Shown one piece after another: positions 32,909 through 42,050 of a stretch of 64,000 bases of DNA. The position numbers and the translations under genes are program-made. Under the pieces are notes generated by a model. It saw nothing but the letters and a program-made list of their open reading frames with translations, made no database searches and was not told the DNA's origin. Numbering within the stretch: position 1 is the stretch's first letter; the number at the start of each line of letters is the position of its first letter. The stretch comes from Arthrobacter sp. OY3WO11 (GTDB lineage Bacteria > Actinomycetota > Actinomycetes > Actinomycetales > Micrococcaceae), in the NCBI RefSeq assembly GCF_001641125.1, contig NZ_LWLP01000001.1, positions 934,883-998,882 on the forward strand. The letters run 5' to 3'.

Positions 32909-34474
32909 TCAGCACACCGTGTTGTCGGCGGGAACCTGGCCGCTTACCAGGTAGCTGTCCACGGCGTCCTCGATGCAGCTGTTGGACCGGCCGTAGGCGG
33001 TGTGGCCTTCGCCTTCCCAGGTGAGGAGCGCTGCGTTGCCCAGTTGCTTGCGGAGCGATGAGGCCCATTCCACCGGAGTGGCGGGGTCGCCGGTGGTGCC
33101 GATGACAACAACGGGGGAGTCGCCGTCGTATTCCACAGGCGACGGCGTGCGCACGCTCTGGTAGGGCCAGTCGACGCAGTTGGTGCCCCCGTACGCGAAG
33201 AAGTACCCGAAGGTGGGGGAGTCCTGCATCAGGCGCTGCTGCTCCGCCCGCATGGCGGCCGCATCGGACTCCATGGGGTAGTCAAGGCAGTTGATGGCGT
33301 TGAAGGCGAACGTCGAATTGGACGTGTACGTTCCGTTGGAAGAGCGGTCGGCCCCCAGGTCTGCGAGCCGCAGCATAAGGCTTACGTCTCCCGTCATTGC
33401 CGCTTCCAGCGCCTGGGTCAGGGCGGGCCAGCTTTGGTCGTTGTACAGCGGCGTGATCAGCCCGCTGACGAACATGGTGGCGTTCACTACCCGCCCGTCT
33501 TTGGCTGTCCGCGGCGTCTGCTGGACGGCGGCGATCAGGTCGCGGATCTGCTGGACACCGGAATCCACGTCCCCGCTCAGGGGGCACCCGTCCTGGCCCA
33601 GGCAGCTGGCAACATAGGCACGTATTGCCTTTTCGAAGGCGCGGGCCTGCCCGCTGGTCAGCTCTTCGTTGCTGATGGAGGGGTCCAGCGCCCCATCCAG
33701 CACCATGCGCCCCACATTGTCAGGGAACAGCGCAGCGTAGGTTGAGCCCAGGAACGTGCCGTAGGAGTAGCCAAGGTAGTTGAGTTTTGGATCGTTGACC
33801 ACGGCCCGAAGAATGTCTACGTCCTTTGCGGAACTGACCGTATCGATGTTCCCCAGCACCGGGCCGGTCTGCTCTTCGCACTGGGCCGCGATCGCTTTGT
33901 TGTCCGCCAGGACCGCAGCCAGGCCGGCATCGGTTTCGAGGTCGTAGATTTTGGCCCTCGCAGCATCCCGTTCGGCGTCGGTCATGCACGTGACAGGAGC
34001 TGAGCGTTTTACGCCCCGGGGATCAAAGCCCACAAGGTCGTAGGAGTCCCGCACAGCCTGGGAAAAATGTGTCCCGGCCGCATCCTTGACGAAGTCATAG
34101 CCCGACGCACCCGGACCGCCCGGGTTGACCAGGAGGCTGCCCGTCTTCTTTCCGGTGCTTGGAGCCCGCAGCGCGGAAATCTGGATTGTCTCACCGTCGG
34201 GGTTGCCGTAGTCCATGGGCACAGTCACGTTGGCGCACTGGAACTCGGTCTCGCACGGTTCCCAGACGACCTCCTGCGAATAGAACTCCTCCAGCCCTGC
34301 CGGTGCAGATGCAACGATTGAGGGGTCGGCCTTGGCAGTGGCGGCCTCCTGGCTGCGGTCTTCACCGTTCAGGAGGCTGCAGGACGCCAGAACCATGGCC
34401 AGGGCCATGGCCCCGAGGGCACGGACGCCAACCGCCGCGGATCGCGGGCGTACGGGCAGGGGGCGGGCAGTCAT
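32909..34474 (-). CDS. Exported tripeptidyl aminopeptidase-type alpha/beta hydrolase, lipoprotein
   Basis: A 521-residue secreted hydrolase. The signal peptide ends in the lipobox LASC at about residue 32, so the enzyme is predicted to be lipid-anchored outside the membrane. The oxyanion motif is NPGGPGASG. The nucleophile sits in LGYSYGTFLG, the aspartate in GTTGDPATPVEWA and the histidine in GEGHTAYG near the end. This is the pattern of SCO7095-like tripeptidyl aminopeptidases that trim peptides. The ATG at 34474 follows GGAGACCCG. It lies 17 bases downstream of holB, so it could be read from that operon. Confidence 0.93.
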   Translation of the reverse strand: MTARPLPVRPRSAAVGVRALGAMALAMVLASCSLLNGEDRSQEAATAKADPSIVASAPAGLEEFYSQEVVWEPCETEFQCANVTVPMDYGNPDGETIQISALRAPSTGKKTGSLLVNPGGPGASGYDFVKDAAGTHFSQAVRDSYDLVGFDPRGVKRSAPVTCMTDAERDAARAKIYDLETDAGLAAVLADNKAIAAQCEEQTGPVLGNIDTVSSAKDVDILRAVVNDPKLNYLGYSYGTFLGSTYAALFPDNVGRMVLDGALDPSISNEELTSGQARAFEKAIRAYVASCLGQDGCPLSGDVDSGVQQIRDLIAAVQQTPRTAKDGRVVNATMFVSGLITPLYNDQSWPALTQALEAAMTGDVSLMLRLADLGADRSSNGTYTSNSTFAFNAINCLDYPMESDAAAMRAEQQRLMQDSPTFGYFFAYGGTNCVDWPYQSVRTPSPVEYDGDSPVVVIGTTGDPATPVEWASSLRKQLGNAALLTWEGEGHTAYGRSNSCIEDAVDSYLVSGQVPADNTVC

Positions 34475-34491
34475 CGGGTCTCCTTGAAGCG

Positions 34492-35634
34492 CTAGATCAG
34501 GCTGGCTGCCATGGACTCAATGGTCAACAGCGGTGCAACGTTGGTGGTGGTGATGCGTTCGCGGGCTTTGTTGATGGCGTCCATCCGGGCAAGCGTTGAT
34601 TCCGGCGTGGAGCGGTTGGCGAACTCCTCCAATTCACCCCTGAGCTCAACGTTTACGAGCTCCACAGCATTCCCGAGCTGGATGATCAGCACATCACGGT
34701 AGAAGGAAAGAAGATCCGTCAGGGTCCGGTCCAGCGAGTCCGTGATGGACCGTTTGGCCCGCCGCTTCTGGTCATCCTCCAGCTGCTTTACCTGGCTGCG
34801 CATGGCCGGAGGAAGCGTCCCGGACTCCGGTGCGCCCAGTGTTGCCAGCAGCGCGGCCTTCTCCGCAGCGTCCCGTTCCTCATTGGAACTGTTGGCCTCT
34901 GCGGTGGCGATCTTGACCAGCTTGTCTGCCATCATCACCGCAGCGGTGACGCCCCGCAGGCCGAGCGGAAACCTCACAGTTTCCAGCCGGCGTTCCCTGG
35001 CGGCGGGGTCGCGCGCCAGCCGGCGGGCGATGCCAACATGGCTCTGCGCCGCCCGGGCCGCACGCTCAGCGAGCACCGGATCCACGCCGTCGCGCTTCAC
35101 CAGCAGGGCAGCGACGTCGGCGGCAGGCGGAAGCCGCAAGGCCACGCTGCGGCAGCGCGAGCGGATGGTTACCAGGACGTCCGCCGGGGACGGGGCGCAC
35201 AGCATCCATACGGTCCGGGGGGTGGGTTCTTCGATGGCTTTGAGGAGGACGTTGGTGGTGCGCTCCGCCATCCGGTCCGCATCCTCCACCACGATGATGC
35301 GCCACCTGCCCGTCGAGGGCCTGTTTCCGGCGGTGGCCACCAGTTCCCGGGCTTCGTCGATGGTGATGGTGACCTTCTCGGTCCGGACGAACGTGACGTC
35401 CGAATGGGTCTCACCCAGGATGGTCAGGCAGGCGGAGCAGTGGCCGCATCCGCGCTGGCTGACATCGTCCTGGTCACAGTTCAGTGCCGCGGCAAATGCC
35501 TTTGCCGCATTCGAGCGCCCGGAGCCCGGCGGGCCGGTAAAAAGCCACGCGTGGGTCAGCCCCTCGCCGCTGGAGGCCTGCCGCAGTTGTTGGACGACGG
35601 CGGGTTGCCCTTGCAGGTCGTCCCACACGGTCAC
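34492..35634 (-). CDS. holB: DNA polymerase III delta' subunit
   Basis: A 380-residue clamp-loader subunit. The P-loop is GPPGSGRS (about residues 35-42). A zinc module follows with C-x8-C-x2-C-x2-C in CDQDDVSQRGCGHCSACL, as in the delta' subunit. The sensor-1 segment is MLCAPSPADVLVTIRSRC. The C-terminal helical domain joins the clamp-loader ring. The GTG start overlaps the tmk TGA (GTGA), the usual tmk-holB arrangement in actinobacteria. Clamp loading at the replication fork is its role. Confidence 0.94.
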   Translation of the reverse strand: MTVWDDLQGQPAVVQQLRQASSGEGLTHAWLFTGPPGSGRSNAAKAFAAALNCDQDDVSQRGCGHCSACLTILGETHSDVTFVRTEKVTITIDEARELVATAGNRPSTGRWRIIVVEDADRMAERTTNVLLKAIEEPTPRTVWMLCAPSPADVLVTIRSRCRSVALRLPPAADVAALLVKRDGVDPVLAERAARAAQSHVGIARRLARDPAARERRLETVRFPLGLRGVTAAVMMADKLVKIATAEANSSNEERDAAEKAALLATLGAPESGTLPPAMRSQVKQLEDDQKRRAKRSITDSLDRTLTDLLSFYRDVLIIQLGNAVELVNVELRGELEEFANRSTPESTLARMDAINKARERITTTNVAPLLTIESMAASLI

Positions 35635-36326
35635 GGGTGGCCACCCACTGATGGAGCATGGACGGGAACGTCTGCCGGGACGGCGTGGTGCGCGGCCAGG
35701 AGGATTTCCACCCGCTCGAGAATCTGTTCCGCCAGTTCACCGACCGCGTGATGGGCGGGCAGCACCAGGTAGGACTCCGGGCGGCTGCGGGCCAGCTCCA
35801 GGAATGCATCCCGGATCCGGGTATGGAAGTCATCAGCTTCGGATTCGAGCCGGTCCTCAGCAGCCTCGCCGGCAGTACGGCGGCGGCGGCCGACGGCAGG
35901 ATCGACATCCAACAGGACGGTGAGATGGGGCTGCAGGCCGGAAGTGGCCCACTCGTTAAGGGACCGTACGGCGTCCTCGCCCAGTCCGCGTCCGGCCCCC
36001 TGGTAGGCGACCGACGAGTCGATGTAACGGTCCGTCAGGACGATCTCGCCGCGTTCCAGGGCAGGCCGGATGACCTGGGTGGCGTGCGCGGCCCGGGATG
36101 CGGCAAAGATGAGCGCTTCCGTGTGGGCATCGATGTGGCCATGGCCGTGGTCCAGTACCAGTGAGCGCAGTTTTTCGCCGATGGGAGTTCCGCCCGGCTC
36201 ACGGGTACGCAGGACGGTGTGGCCCCGTGATTCGAGGGCTTCTGCAAGCCGGGCAGCCTGCGTTGATTTGCCGGCGCCGTCGCCGCCCTCAAACGCGATG
36301 AAAAGCCCGGCCCTTTGTTTGCTCAC
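35631..36326 (-). CDS. tmk: Thymidylate kinase
   Basis: The 231-residue enzyme phosphorylates dTMP to dTDP for DNA synthesis. The P-loop is EGGDGAGKST (about residues 13-22). The DRY-type motif is TDRYIDSSVAYQG at about 96-108, and the LID region contains RRRRTAGEAAEDRLE at about 150. About 25 residues at the C-terminus are a tail beyond the usual end. GTG 36326 is preceded by TAGGCT at exactly 6 bases, so the tmk-holB mRNA is probably leaderless. holB overlaps its stop codon. Confidence 0.95.
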   Translation of the reverse strand: MSKQRAGLFIAFEGGDGAGKSTQAARLAEALESRGHTVLRTREPGGTPIGEKLRSLVLDHGHGHIDAHTEALIFAASRAAHATQVIRPALERGEIVLTDRYIDSSVAYQGAGRGLGEDAVRSLNEWATSGLQPHLTVLLDVDPAVGRRRRTAGEAAEDRLESEADDFHTRIRDAFLELARSRPESYLVLPAHHAVGELAEQILERVEILLAAHHAVPADVPVHAPSVGGHP

Positions 36327-36440
36327 CCATCAAGCCTACCGATCCCCGCTGACAAAACCGATCGGGCCTGTGGACGGAGGCCGGTGCACATGCGGGCAAC
36401 AGCTTTCCGGGGGACTGCTGACGGACAGTACGATTTCACC

Positions 36441-37631
36441 ATGAGTCTCTCCGAACAGCAGGCCGCGGCGCTCTCAGCCGAAACGGTGGTGGTTGCGGCC
36501 GGGCGTCCCCCCAGGGAAAGGGACCAGCCGGTCAATCACCCTGTCGTCCTTTCCTCCACATACTTTGGTACCGGAGCCCTCGGGGACGGCGACCGCGGGT
36601 ACGGCCGGTATTCCAATCCCACCTGGGATCCCTTCGAGGAGGCGCTCGGCCAGCTTGAAGGTTCCAAGCTGCCGGGGCTGCTCTACTCATCGGGGCTTGC
36701 GGCGGTCAGTTCGGCCCTTTCCCTGATCCCCCCAGGGGGAGTGCTGGTGATGCCGATGCACAGCTACTCCGGGTCCTTGGTGATGGCTTCCGAACTGGCG
36801 CAGAAGGAATTCGTCGAACTGCGCACCGTGGACATTGCCGACACGGACGCCGTCAAGGCGGCCCTGGCACCGAATGGACCCAACGCCCGGGCTGCTTCCA
36901 TGCTGTGGCTGGAAAGCCCCACCAATCCGATGCTCGGCATCGCCGATGTCCAGGCCCTGACGGCCGCGGCGCATACCGTCGGCGCTATCGTCGTCACGGA
37001 CAACACCTTCTCGACACCCTTGGTGCAGCAGCCCCTGGCCTTGGGGTCCGACGTCGTCCTGCACTCGGTGACGAAGTATCTGGCTGGCCATTCCGACGTC
37101 GTCCTGGGCGCCCTGGTGACGTCCAACGCGGACATCCGCTCGGCCCTGCTCCACAACCGGACCATCCACGGCGGGATCGCGGGACCGTTCGAGGCCTGGC
37201 TGGCGCTGCGCGGACTGAGGACACTGGCGCTGCGGATAGAGAGGTCCCAGGCCTCTGCCATGGTTTTGGCGGAACGGCTCAGCAAGCATCCGGCCTTTGA
37301 ATCCGTCCGTTTCCCGGGCCTGCCCGAGGATCCCGGCCATGAGCGGGCCAAGGTGCAGATGAAGGGGTTCGGCTCCATCATCTGCGTGCAGGTGGCCCCT
37401 GCGGGAGGGCTGAGCGGCGCTGACACCGCTGACAAACTCGTCCGCGCGCTCCGGCTGTGGCTTCCCGCGACGTCGCTGGGTGGGGTTGAGTCACTCATTG
37501 AACGCCGACGGCGGCACACCGCTGAGCCGGTGAGCGTCCCGGAGAATTTGGTGCGGCTCAGTGTGGGAATCGAAAATGTGGAGGACCTCTGGGCCGATGT
37601 GAAGCGGGCGCTGGACTCGCTGGGCGGCTAG
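36441..37631 (+). CDS. Cystathionine gamma-synthase/lyase, PLP-dependent
   Basis: A 396-residue member of the Cys/Met metabolism enzyme family, which joins or splits cystathionine for methionine or cysteine synthesis. The PLP lysine is Lys212 in HSVTKYLAGHSD. LWLESPTNPMLGIAD (about 150-165) and VVTDNTFSTPLVQQPLALG are the cofactor and dimer motifs, and TSLGGVESLIERRRRH near the end is typical. Synthase and lyase cannot be told apart by eye. The ATG at 36441 has TACGAT exactly 6 bases upstream and no ribosome-binding site, suggesting a leaderless mRNA. It is divergent from tmk. Confidence 0.92.
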   Translation: MSLSEQQAAALSAETVVVAAGRPPRERDQPVNHPVVLSSTYFGTGALGDGDRGYGRYSNPTWDPFEEALGQLEGSKLPGLLYSSGLAAVSSALSLIPPGGVLVMPMHSYSGSLVMASELAQKEFVELRTVDIADTDAVKAALAPNGPNARAASMLWLESPTNPMLGIADVQALTAAAHTVGAIVVTDNTFSTPLVQQPLALGSDVVLHSVTKYLAGHSDVVLGALVTSNADIRSALLHNRTIHGGIAGPFEAWLALRGLRTLALRIERSQASAMVLAERLSKHPAFESVRFPGLPEDPGHERAKVQMKGFGSIICVQVAPAGGLSGADTADKLVRALRLWLPATSLGGVESLIERRRRHTAEPVSVPENLVRLSVGIENVEDLWADVKRALDSLGG

Positions 37632-37640
37632 GCTGGGCTT

Positions 37641-37994
37641 GTGGACGGTGAACTGATTATTCGGCCTGTAGAGCAGGCAGTGTTCTTTATTCTTGCCTTG
37701 GTGGCACTGGGGCTTGAGCTGTGGGCTGTGGTCGACTGCGCGCGGCACCGTGCCAACGCGTTCGAGGCCACGGGCAAAAGGACCAAGACTTTCTGGCTGG
37801 CCTTGACCGGCGGTGCGGCCCTGATTGGTGTCATCTCCTTCTTCAGCAGCGGAGGCGGCTTTTTCGGCACGCTGGGCCTGTTCGGCCTCGCGGCCGTCGT
37901 GGCCGCGTCCGTATACCTGGCGGACGTGCGGCCGGCAGTCAAGGACGCGGGCCGCGGCGGCAGCCGCAACACCGGCCCCTACGGTCCCTGGTAA
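37641..37994 (+). CDS. DUF2516 family membrane protein
   Basis: A 117-residue protein with about three hydrophobic segments (roughly 11-33, 50-66 and 74-92) and a basic hydrophilic tail. The pattern ALELWAVVDCARHR near residue 30 marks the DUF2516 family of actinobacterial membrane proteins. The GTG start at 37641 follows TAGGCT by 6 bases, and this hexamer spans the preceding gene's stop codon. The function is unknown. It converges on the methyltransferase gene. Confidence 0.85.
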   Translation: MDGELIIRPVEQAVFFILALVALGLELWAVVDCARHRANAFEATGKRTKTFWLALTGGAALIGVISFFSSGGGFFGTLGLFGLAAVVAASVYLADVRPAVKDAGRGGSRNTGPYGPW

Positions 37995-38087
37995 GCCAGC
38001 CACTGGCGTGACCGCGCCTTTCACAACACAAACCCCACAGGTTACCTAGGGTCGCAAGACGGCCCGCGGGAAACCTTGTTCCGGCAC

Positions 38088-38933
38088 TCAAGCCAGGGGT
38101 GCAACGGCATCCCAGTCCACCGTGAGCTCGCCAAGCCGCCACCGGGCGGACCCGTCCTGCACCGGCCAGCCCGCGTCCCGCAACATCCGGCACATGCCCT
38201 GCCACCGCTGCCGGTTCCCGAAGGACGCCAGCGGCGCGCATTCCAGCCATGCCCGGTCCATGGCCTGCATCAGCGCGTGGACCGGTTCGCCGGGAACGTT
38301 GCGGTGGATCAGGGCTTTGGGCAGTCTTTCGGCAACGTCCGAGGGCAGGTCGAAGCTGCCGAACCGGACTGAGATGCTGAGGGACAGCGGCCCATCGGCG
38401 TCGAGCGCCACCCAGGTGACGCGCCGCCCGATCTCGTCGCAGGTGCCGTCGATGAACAGGCCGCCAGGGCTTAGGCGGTCCTGAACCAGCCGCCAGATGC
38501 CGGGAACGTCCGCTTCCTCGTACTGCCGCAGGACATTGAACGCGCGCACCAGCACCGGCGGTCCCGGCACGGGCAGTTCGAAGCCGCCCACCCGGAAGCT
38601 CAGGCCAGGCCGTTGCAGGGGGAGGGCGGCGCGGACGCGTTCCGGTTCAATTTCGATTCCGAAGACCTGCACATCCGGGCGAACGGCGGAAAGCCGTTCA
38701 AAGAGCTCGACGGCGGTGGCGGGCGTCGCGCCGTAGCCCAGGTCCACCACCAGGGGGTCGGCGGCGTTCCGGAGCCGCCAGGCCTGCGGGCCCGCCAGCC
38801 ACCGGTCCACCCGGCGCATCCGGTTGGGATTGGTGGTTCCGCGGGTAACGTTGCCCACCGGCCTGCCTGGCCTGCCGGTGCTGTTCCTGCCGGAAATCTG
38901 CGGGGCGGTCACCCGTTCAGCCTTTTGCACCAC
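38088..38933 (-). CDS. SAM-dependent methyltransferase-like protein
   Basis: A 281-residue class I methyltransferase-like protein. The glycine-rich SAM motif is [14 protein letters not shown] (about residue 63), followed by [11 protein letters not shown] as motif II and [15 protein letters not shown]. The usual motif IV is degenerate, so the target cannot be inferred. I chose the GTG at 38933, three codons inside an earlier GTG, because TAAGGT sits exactly 7 bases before it. It is divergent from gpmA with a 97-base gap. Confidence 0.8.
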   Translation of the reverse strand: MVQKAERVTAPQISGRNSTGRPGRPVGNVTRGTTNPNRMRRVDRWLAGPQAWRLRNAADPLVVDLGYGATPATAVELFERLSAVRPDVQVFGIEIEPERVRAALPLQRPGLSFRVGGFELPVPGPPVLVRAFNVLRQYEEADVPGIWRLVQDRLSPGGLFIDGTCDEIGRRVTWVALDADGPLSLSISVRFGSFDLPSDVAERLPKALIHRNVPGEPVHALMQAMDRAWLECAPLASFGNRQRWQGMCRMLRDAGWPVQDGSARWRLGELTVDWDAVAPLA

Positions 38934-39030
38934 GGCCCCCACCTTATCCCTGCAGCCGGAGGTGGCGCGTCACAGGGATGGGCCTGTAACGCTGGGCAGG
39001 CGGCGGCAGCGCTCGGCTAGGATGAAAATC

Positions 39031-39777
39031 ATGACTTACAAGCTGATTCTGCTGCGCCACGGCCACAGCGAATGGAACGCCAAGAACCTGTTCACCGGCT
39101 GGGTGGACGTAGACCTCAACGATCAGGGCCGTACGGAAGCAGCACGCGGCGGCGAGCTCCTGGTTGAGAACAATGTTCTCCCGGACATCCTCTACACATC
39201 CCTGCTGAAGCGGGCCATCAACACTGCCAACATCTCCCTGGACAAGGCTGACCGCGGCTGGATCCCGGTGAAGCGCGACTGGCGCCTGAACGAACGCCAC
39301 TACGGCGCCCTGCAGGGCAAGGACAAGGCCCAGACCCTTGCAGAGTACGGCGAGGAACAGTTCATGGAATGGCGCCGCTCCTACGACACCCCTCCGCCGC
39401 CCCTGGACGACGACTCCGAGTTCTCCCAGGCGCACGATCCCCGCTATGCGGACCTGGGTGACGCACTCCCGCGTACGGAATGCCTGAAGGACGTCCTGGT
39501 CCGCCTGCTGCCGTACTGGGAGTCGGACATCAAGGAAGACCTCAAAGCCGGCAAGACCGTCCTGGTCACGGCCCACGGCAACTCCCTGCGCGCCCTGGTC
39601 AAGCACCTGGACGGCATCAGCGATGAAGCCATCGCCGGCCTGAACATCCCCACCGGCATCCCGCTGGTGTACGACCTGGACGAGAACTTCCAGCCGATCA
39701 AGCCCGGCGGCACCTACCTCGACCCGGAAGCCGCGGAACAGGCCATCCTGGCGGTAGCGAACCAGGGCAAGAAGTAA
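39031..39777 (+). CDS. gpmA: 2,3-bisphosphoglycerate-dependent phosphoglycerate mutase
   Basis: The 248-residue enzyme interconverts 3- and 2-phosphoglycerate in glycolysis and gluconeogenesis. The phosphohistidine is His10 in [21 protein letters not shown] contains the RHYGALQGK block, and [13 protein letters not shown] carries the second active-site histidine. The length is standard. I chose the ATG at 39031 because TAGGAT lies exactly 7 bases upstream (leaderless); an ATG at 39022 is the alternative. A 19-bp hairpin ends the gene. Confidence 0.96.
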   Translation: MTYKLILLRHGHSEWNAKNLFTGWVDVDLNDQGRTEAARGGELLVENNVLPDILYTSLLKRAINTANISLDKADRGWIPVKRDWRLNERHYGALQGKDKAQTLAEYGEEQFMEWRRSYDTPPPPLDDDSEFSQAHDPRYADLGDALPRTECLKDVLVRLLPYWESDIKEDLKAGKTVLVTAHGNSLRALVKHLDGISDEAIAGLNIPTGIPLVYDLDENFQPIKPGGTYLDPEAAEQAILAVANQGKK

Positions 39778-39799
39778 GACTTTGCGTCAAAGGTGAATT

Positions 39800-39844
39800 A
39801 ACGACGGCGGGCTGGTCACCTCAGATGACCAGCCCGCCGTCGTT
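39800..39844 (+). terminator. Strong hairpin terminator after gpmA
   Basis: Nineteen-base perfect arms (39800-39818 and 39826-39844) with a 7-base loop. The stem base AACGACGGCGG resembles that of the hairpin after pckG at 4904. Confidence 0.85.
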
Positions 39845-39857
39845 GTTCCCGCCAGAG

Positions 39858-39914
39858 TTTTTGTCCAGATATGCAGGCCTCCGGGCCTCGGAAGTCGGCT
39901 TATCTGGACAAAAA
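39858..39914. repeat. Composite palindrome between gpmA and phoU
   Basis: TTTTTGTCCAGATA (39858-39871) and its exact complement (39901-39914) flank a 29-base insert. The insert has its own hairpin AGGCC (39875-39879) with GGCCT (39884-39888). It ends 12 bases before the phoU stop codon and could terminate phoU, because the minus strand ends in T residues. It resembles the elements at 5018 and 17816 in design. Confidence 0.7.
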
Positions 39915-39926
39915 ATCCCAAGGGGT

Positions 39927-40589
39927 TTAGCTGTGTTCTGTCCCGGTGGGCTGCCAGGCGCCGGTCACCAGGTAGGTGACCTTCTGGGCCACTGAAACGC
40001 CATGGTCCGCGAAGCGTTCGAAGTAGCGGCTGGCGAGGGCAACGTCCACGGTGGTGGCGGGCGATTCCTTCCACTCCGGTGCTGCGATGGCCTTGAAGAC
40101 GCTGAGGTGGAGGTCGTTGATGGCCGTATTCGCCTTCAGAATGTCCCTTGCCACCCCAAGGTCGCGGGTCTCCAGGAGGACAGTGAGTTTGTCGGCGATT
40201 TCCTGGTCCAGCTCGGCCATGCGCTTGAAGGTGCCGGTCATGGATTCCGGAATGACGGTGGACGGGTAGCGCAGGCGTGCCAACTGGGCAATATGCCGGG
40301 CAAGGTCGCCCATCCGCTCGAGTGAAGCGCTCATCCGCAGCGAGCCCACAATCATCCGCAGGTCGCTGGCCACCGGGCCCTGCAGCGCCAGGATGTCGAT
40401 GGCGCGCTCGTCGAGCCTGTTCTGCAGGAAGTCGATGCGGGCATCCGCGGCGATGACGTCCTGCGCAAGGTCCACGTCCGCCACTTCGAAGGAGGTGGTG
40501 GCCTTGTCCATCGCTTCGCTGACCAGCCGGGAGATCTCCACGAGCTGGTCGCCGACCTGGGTCAGCTCTTCCTGAAAAACCTTACGCAC
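39927..40589 (-). CDS. phoU: Phosphate-signalling protein PhoU
   Basis: A 220-residue protein of two tandem three-helix PhoU domains. It links the Pst phosphate transporter to the sensor kinase and keeps the Pho response off when phosphate is plentiful. Domain landmarks include MRKVFQEELTQVGDQLVEIS, LQGPVASDLRMIVGSLRMSASLERMGD and FERFADHGVSVAQKV. The GTG at 40589 follows AAGGAAAGGAC. An upstream extension to 40664 is not supported. A PHO box lies about 100 bases upstream, and senX3 is divergent. Confidence 0.95.
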   Translation of the reverse strand: MRKVFQEELTQVGDQLVEISRLVSEAMDKATTSFEVADVDLAQDVIAADARIDFLQNRLDERAIDILALQGPVASDLRMIVGSLRMSASLERMGDLARHIAQLARLRYPSTVIPESMTGTFKRMAELDQEIADKLTVLLETRDLGVARDILKANTAINDLHLSVFKAIAAPEWKESPATTVDVALASRYFERFADHGVSVAQKVTYLVTGAWQPTGTEHS

Positions 40590-40685
40590 GTGGGCGTCCT
40601 TTCCTTGTAACTCCAGCCGCCCTGGTCCGGGCAGCGGGAATCGCGTCGCCAATCGGCACTCCAACTGGCTACTCTGCCAGTGCCG

Positions 40686-40725
40686 GGTGAACGGCGAGGC
40701 CCTTGAAGGTGAACGTTAGTTGAAC
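40686..40725 (-). promoter_or_regulatory. PHO box of direct heptamer repeats between phoU and senX3
   Basis: On the minus strand three GTTCACC-type heptamers fall in an 11-base register: GTTCAAC (40719-40725), GTTCACC (40708-40714) and GTTCACC (40686-40692). The last is two registers away. This is the direct repeat bound by actinobacterial PhoP and RegX3. The response regulator encoded just downstream of senX3 is the likely binder, which would give autoregulation and control of phoU. Confidence 0.75.
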
Positions 40726-40784
40726 CGTCGCAGGAGGAGGCCCGGACGCGCCGATCAGCGACTTCCAGAGCATAAGGTGGAGCT

Positions 40785-42050
40785 GTGGATCCTATGCTCA
40801 TCGGCTTGGTGGCCGGCCTCGTCGGCCTGGCGCTCGGCACGTTCGGCGTGCTCGCGTACCGGGTCAGCGAGCGGCAGCGGCAACTTCTGGACGTGGACAC
40901 TGAAGAACCGGCTCTGCCGCCGGGCGCAGCCGAAGTGCTGGCCGTCGTCGGCCGTGCCTTCGTGGTGGTGGACGCCGTGGACGGCGTGGTCCGTGCCAGC
41001 CCGGCAGCCTACGCCTACGGGCTTGTCCGCGGCCACACCGTGGTCCACAAGGAACTGCTGGACATGACGGCCGGCGTCCGGCGGGACGGCGTCATCCTCG
41101 AGAAGCAACTGGAGCTTCCCCGCGGCCCGCTCGGCCAGGGAACCATCATCGTCCAGGTCCGGGCCGCGATGCTCGGTGAGGAATACATCCTGCTGCTCGC
41201 GGATGACCGCACAGAGATCACCAGAACCGAAGAGATCCGGAACGATTTCGTCGCCAACGTTTCCCACGAGCTGAAGACCCCCGTGGGCGCCATCTCGCTG
41301 CTCGCCGAAGCTTTGGAGTCCTCGGCAGATGACGAACTTGCCGTCCGGCGCTTCGCCAAGCGCATGCACAAGGAGTCAGGGCGGCTGGCCGCACTGGTGC
41401 AGGACATCATCGAGCTGTCCAGGCTCCAGGGGGCCAGCGTGGCGCAGCAGGGCAGGCCGGTTGCCGTCAACGCCGTCATCGCCGAGGCCGTGGACCGGTC
41501 CCAGCTTCCGGCGGAGAGCAAGAACATCCGGATCGTGGTGGGCGGGCGGACCGACGCGAAGGTCTTCGGTGACCAGGACCTGCTGGTCACCGCGCTCCGT
41601 AACCTGATCGACAACGCCATCCGCTACTCCCCGGAAAACACCCGGGTGGGGATCGGCGTCCGCAGCAGGGAAGGCCTGGTCTCCATCTCTGTGACGGACC
41701 AGGGTGAGGGACTCAGCCCCGAGGACCAGGAACGCGTCTTTGAACGTTTCTACCGGGTGGATTCGGCACGGTCACGCCATACCGGCGGCACCGGCCTGGG
41801 CTTGAGCATCGTCAAGCACGTGGCCTCCAACCACGGCGGCGAGGTGACCCTATGGTCCCAGCCCGGGCAGGGCTCCACGTTCACCCTCCGGCTTCCCGAA
41901 ATGGAAGGCCAGGACGGCGGGGAGCAGCCGGACCCTGCCACCGCACCTGCCGCCGCCCCCGCCGCGGGACGCCGGCAGGGCCCGGAAGTGCCATCTGTCA
42001 CCCAAGGACCCGGCGCCGCCGGAGCAACAGAACGAGGAGCAACAGCTTGA
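40785..42050 (+). CDS. senX3: Sensor histidine kinase SenX3
   Basis: A 421-residue membrane-bound kinase of the phosphate-sensing two-component system. One hydrophobic segment spans about residues 4-26. A PAS-like region runs about 40-150, then HisKA with phospho-acceptor His161 in NVSHELKTP. The ATPase domain shows DNAIRYSPE, DQGEGLSPED and GGTGLGLSIVKH. The last ~35 residues are alanine- and proline-rich. GTG 40785 follows TAAGGT at 6 bases, suggesting a leaderless mRNA. regX3 overlaps its stop codon. PhoU is expected to restrain it. Confidence 0.95.
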   Translation: MDPMLIGLVAGLVGLALGTFGVLAYRVSERQRQLLDVDTEEPALPPGAAEVLAVVGRAFVVVDAVDGVVRASPAAYAYGLVRGHTVVHKELLDMTAGVRRDGVILEKQLELPRGPLGQGTIIVQVRAAMLGEEYILLLADDRTEITRTEEIRNDFVANVSHELKTPVGAISLLAEALESSADDELAVRRFAKRMHKESGRLAALVQDIIELSRLQGASVAQQGRPVAVNAVIAEAVDRSQLPAESKNIRIVVGGRTDAKVFGDQDLLVTALRNLIDNAIRYSPENTRVGIGVRSREGLVSISVTDQGEGLSPEDQERVFERFYRVDSARSRHTGGTGLGLSIVKHVASNHGGEVTLWSQPGQGSTFTLRLPEMEGQDGGEQPDPATAPAAAPAAGRRQGPEVPSVTQGPGAAGATERGATA

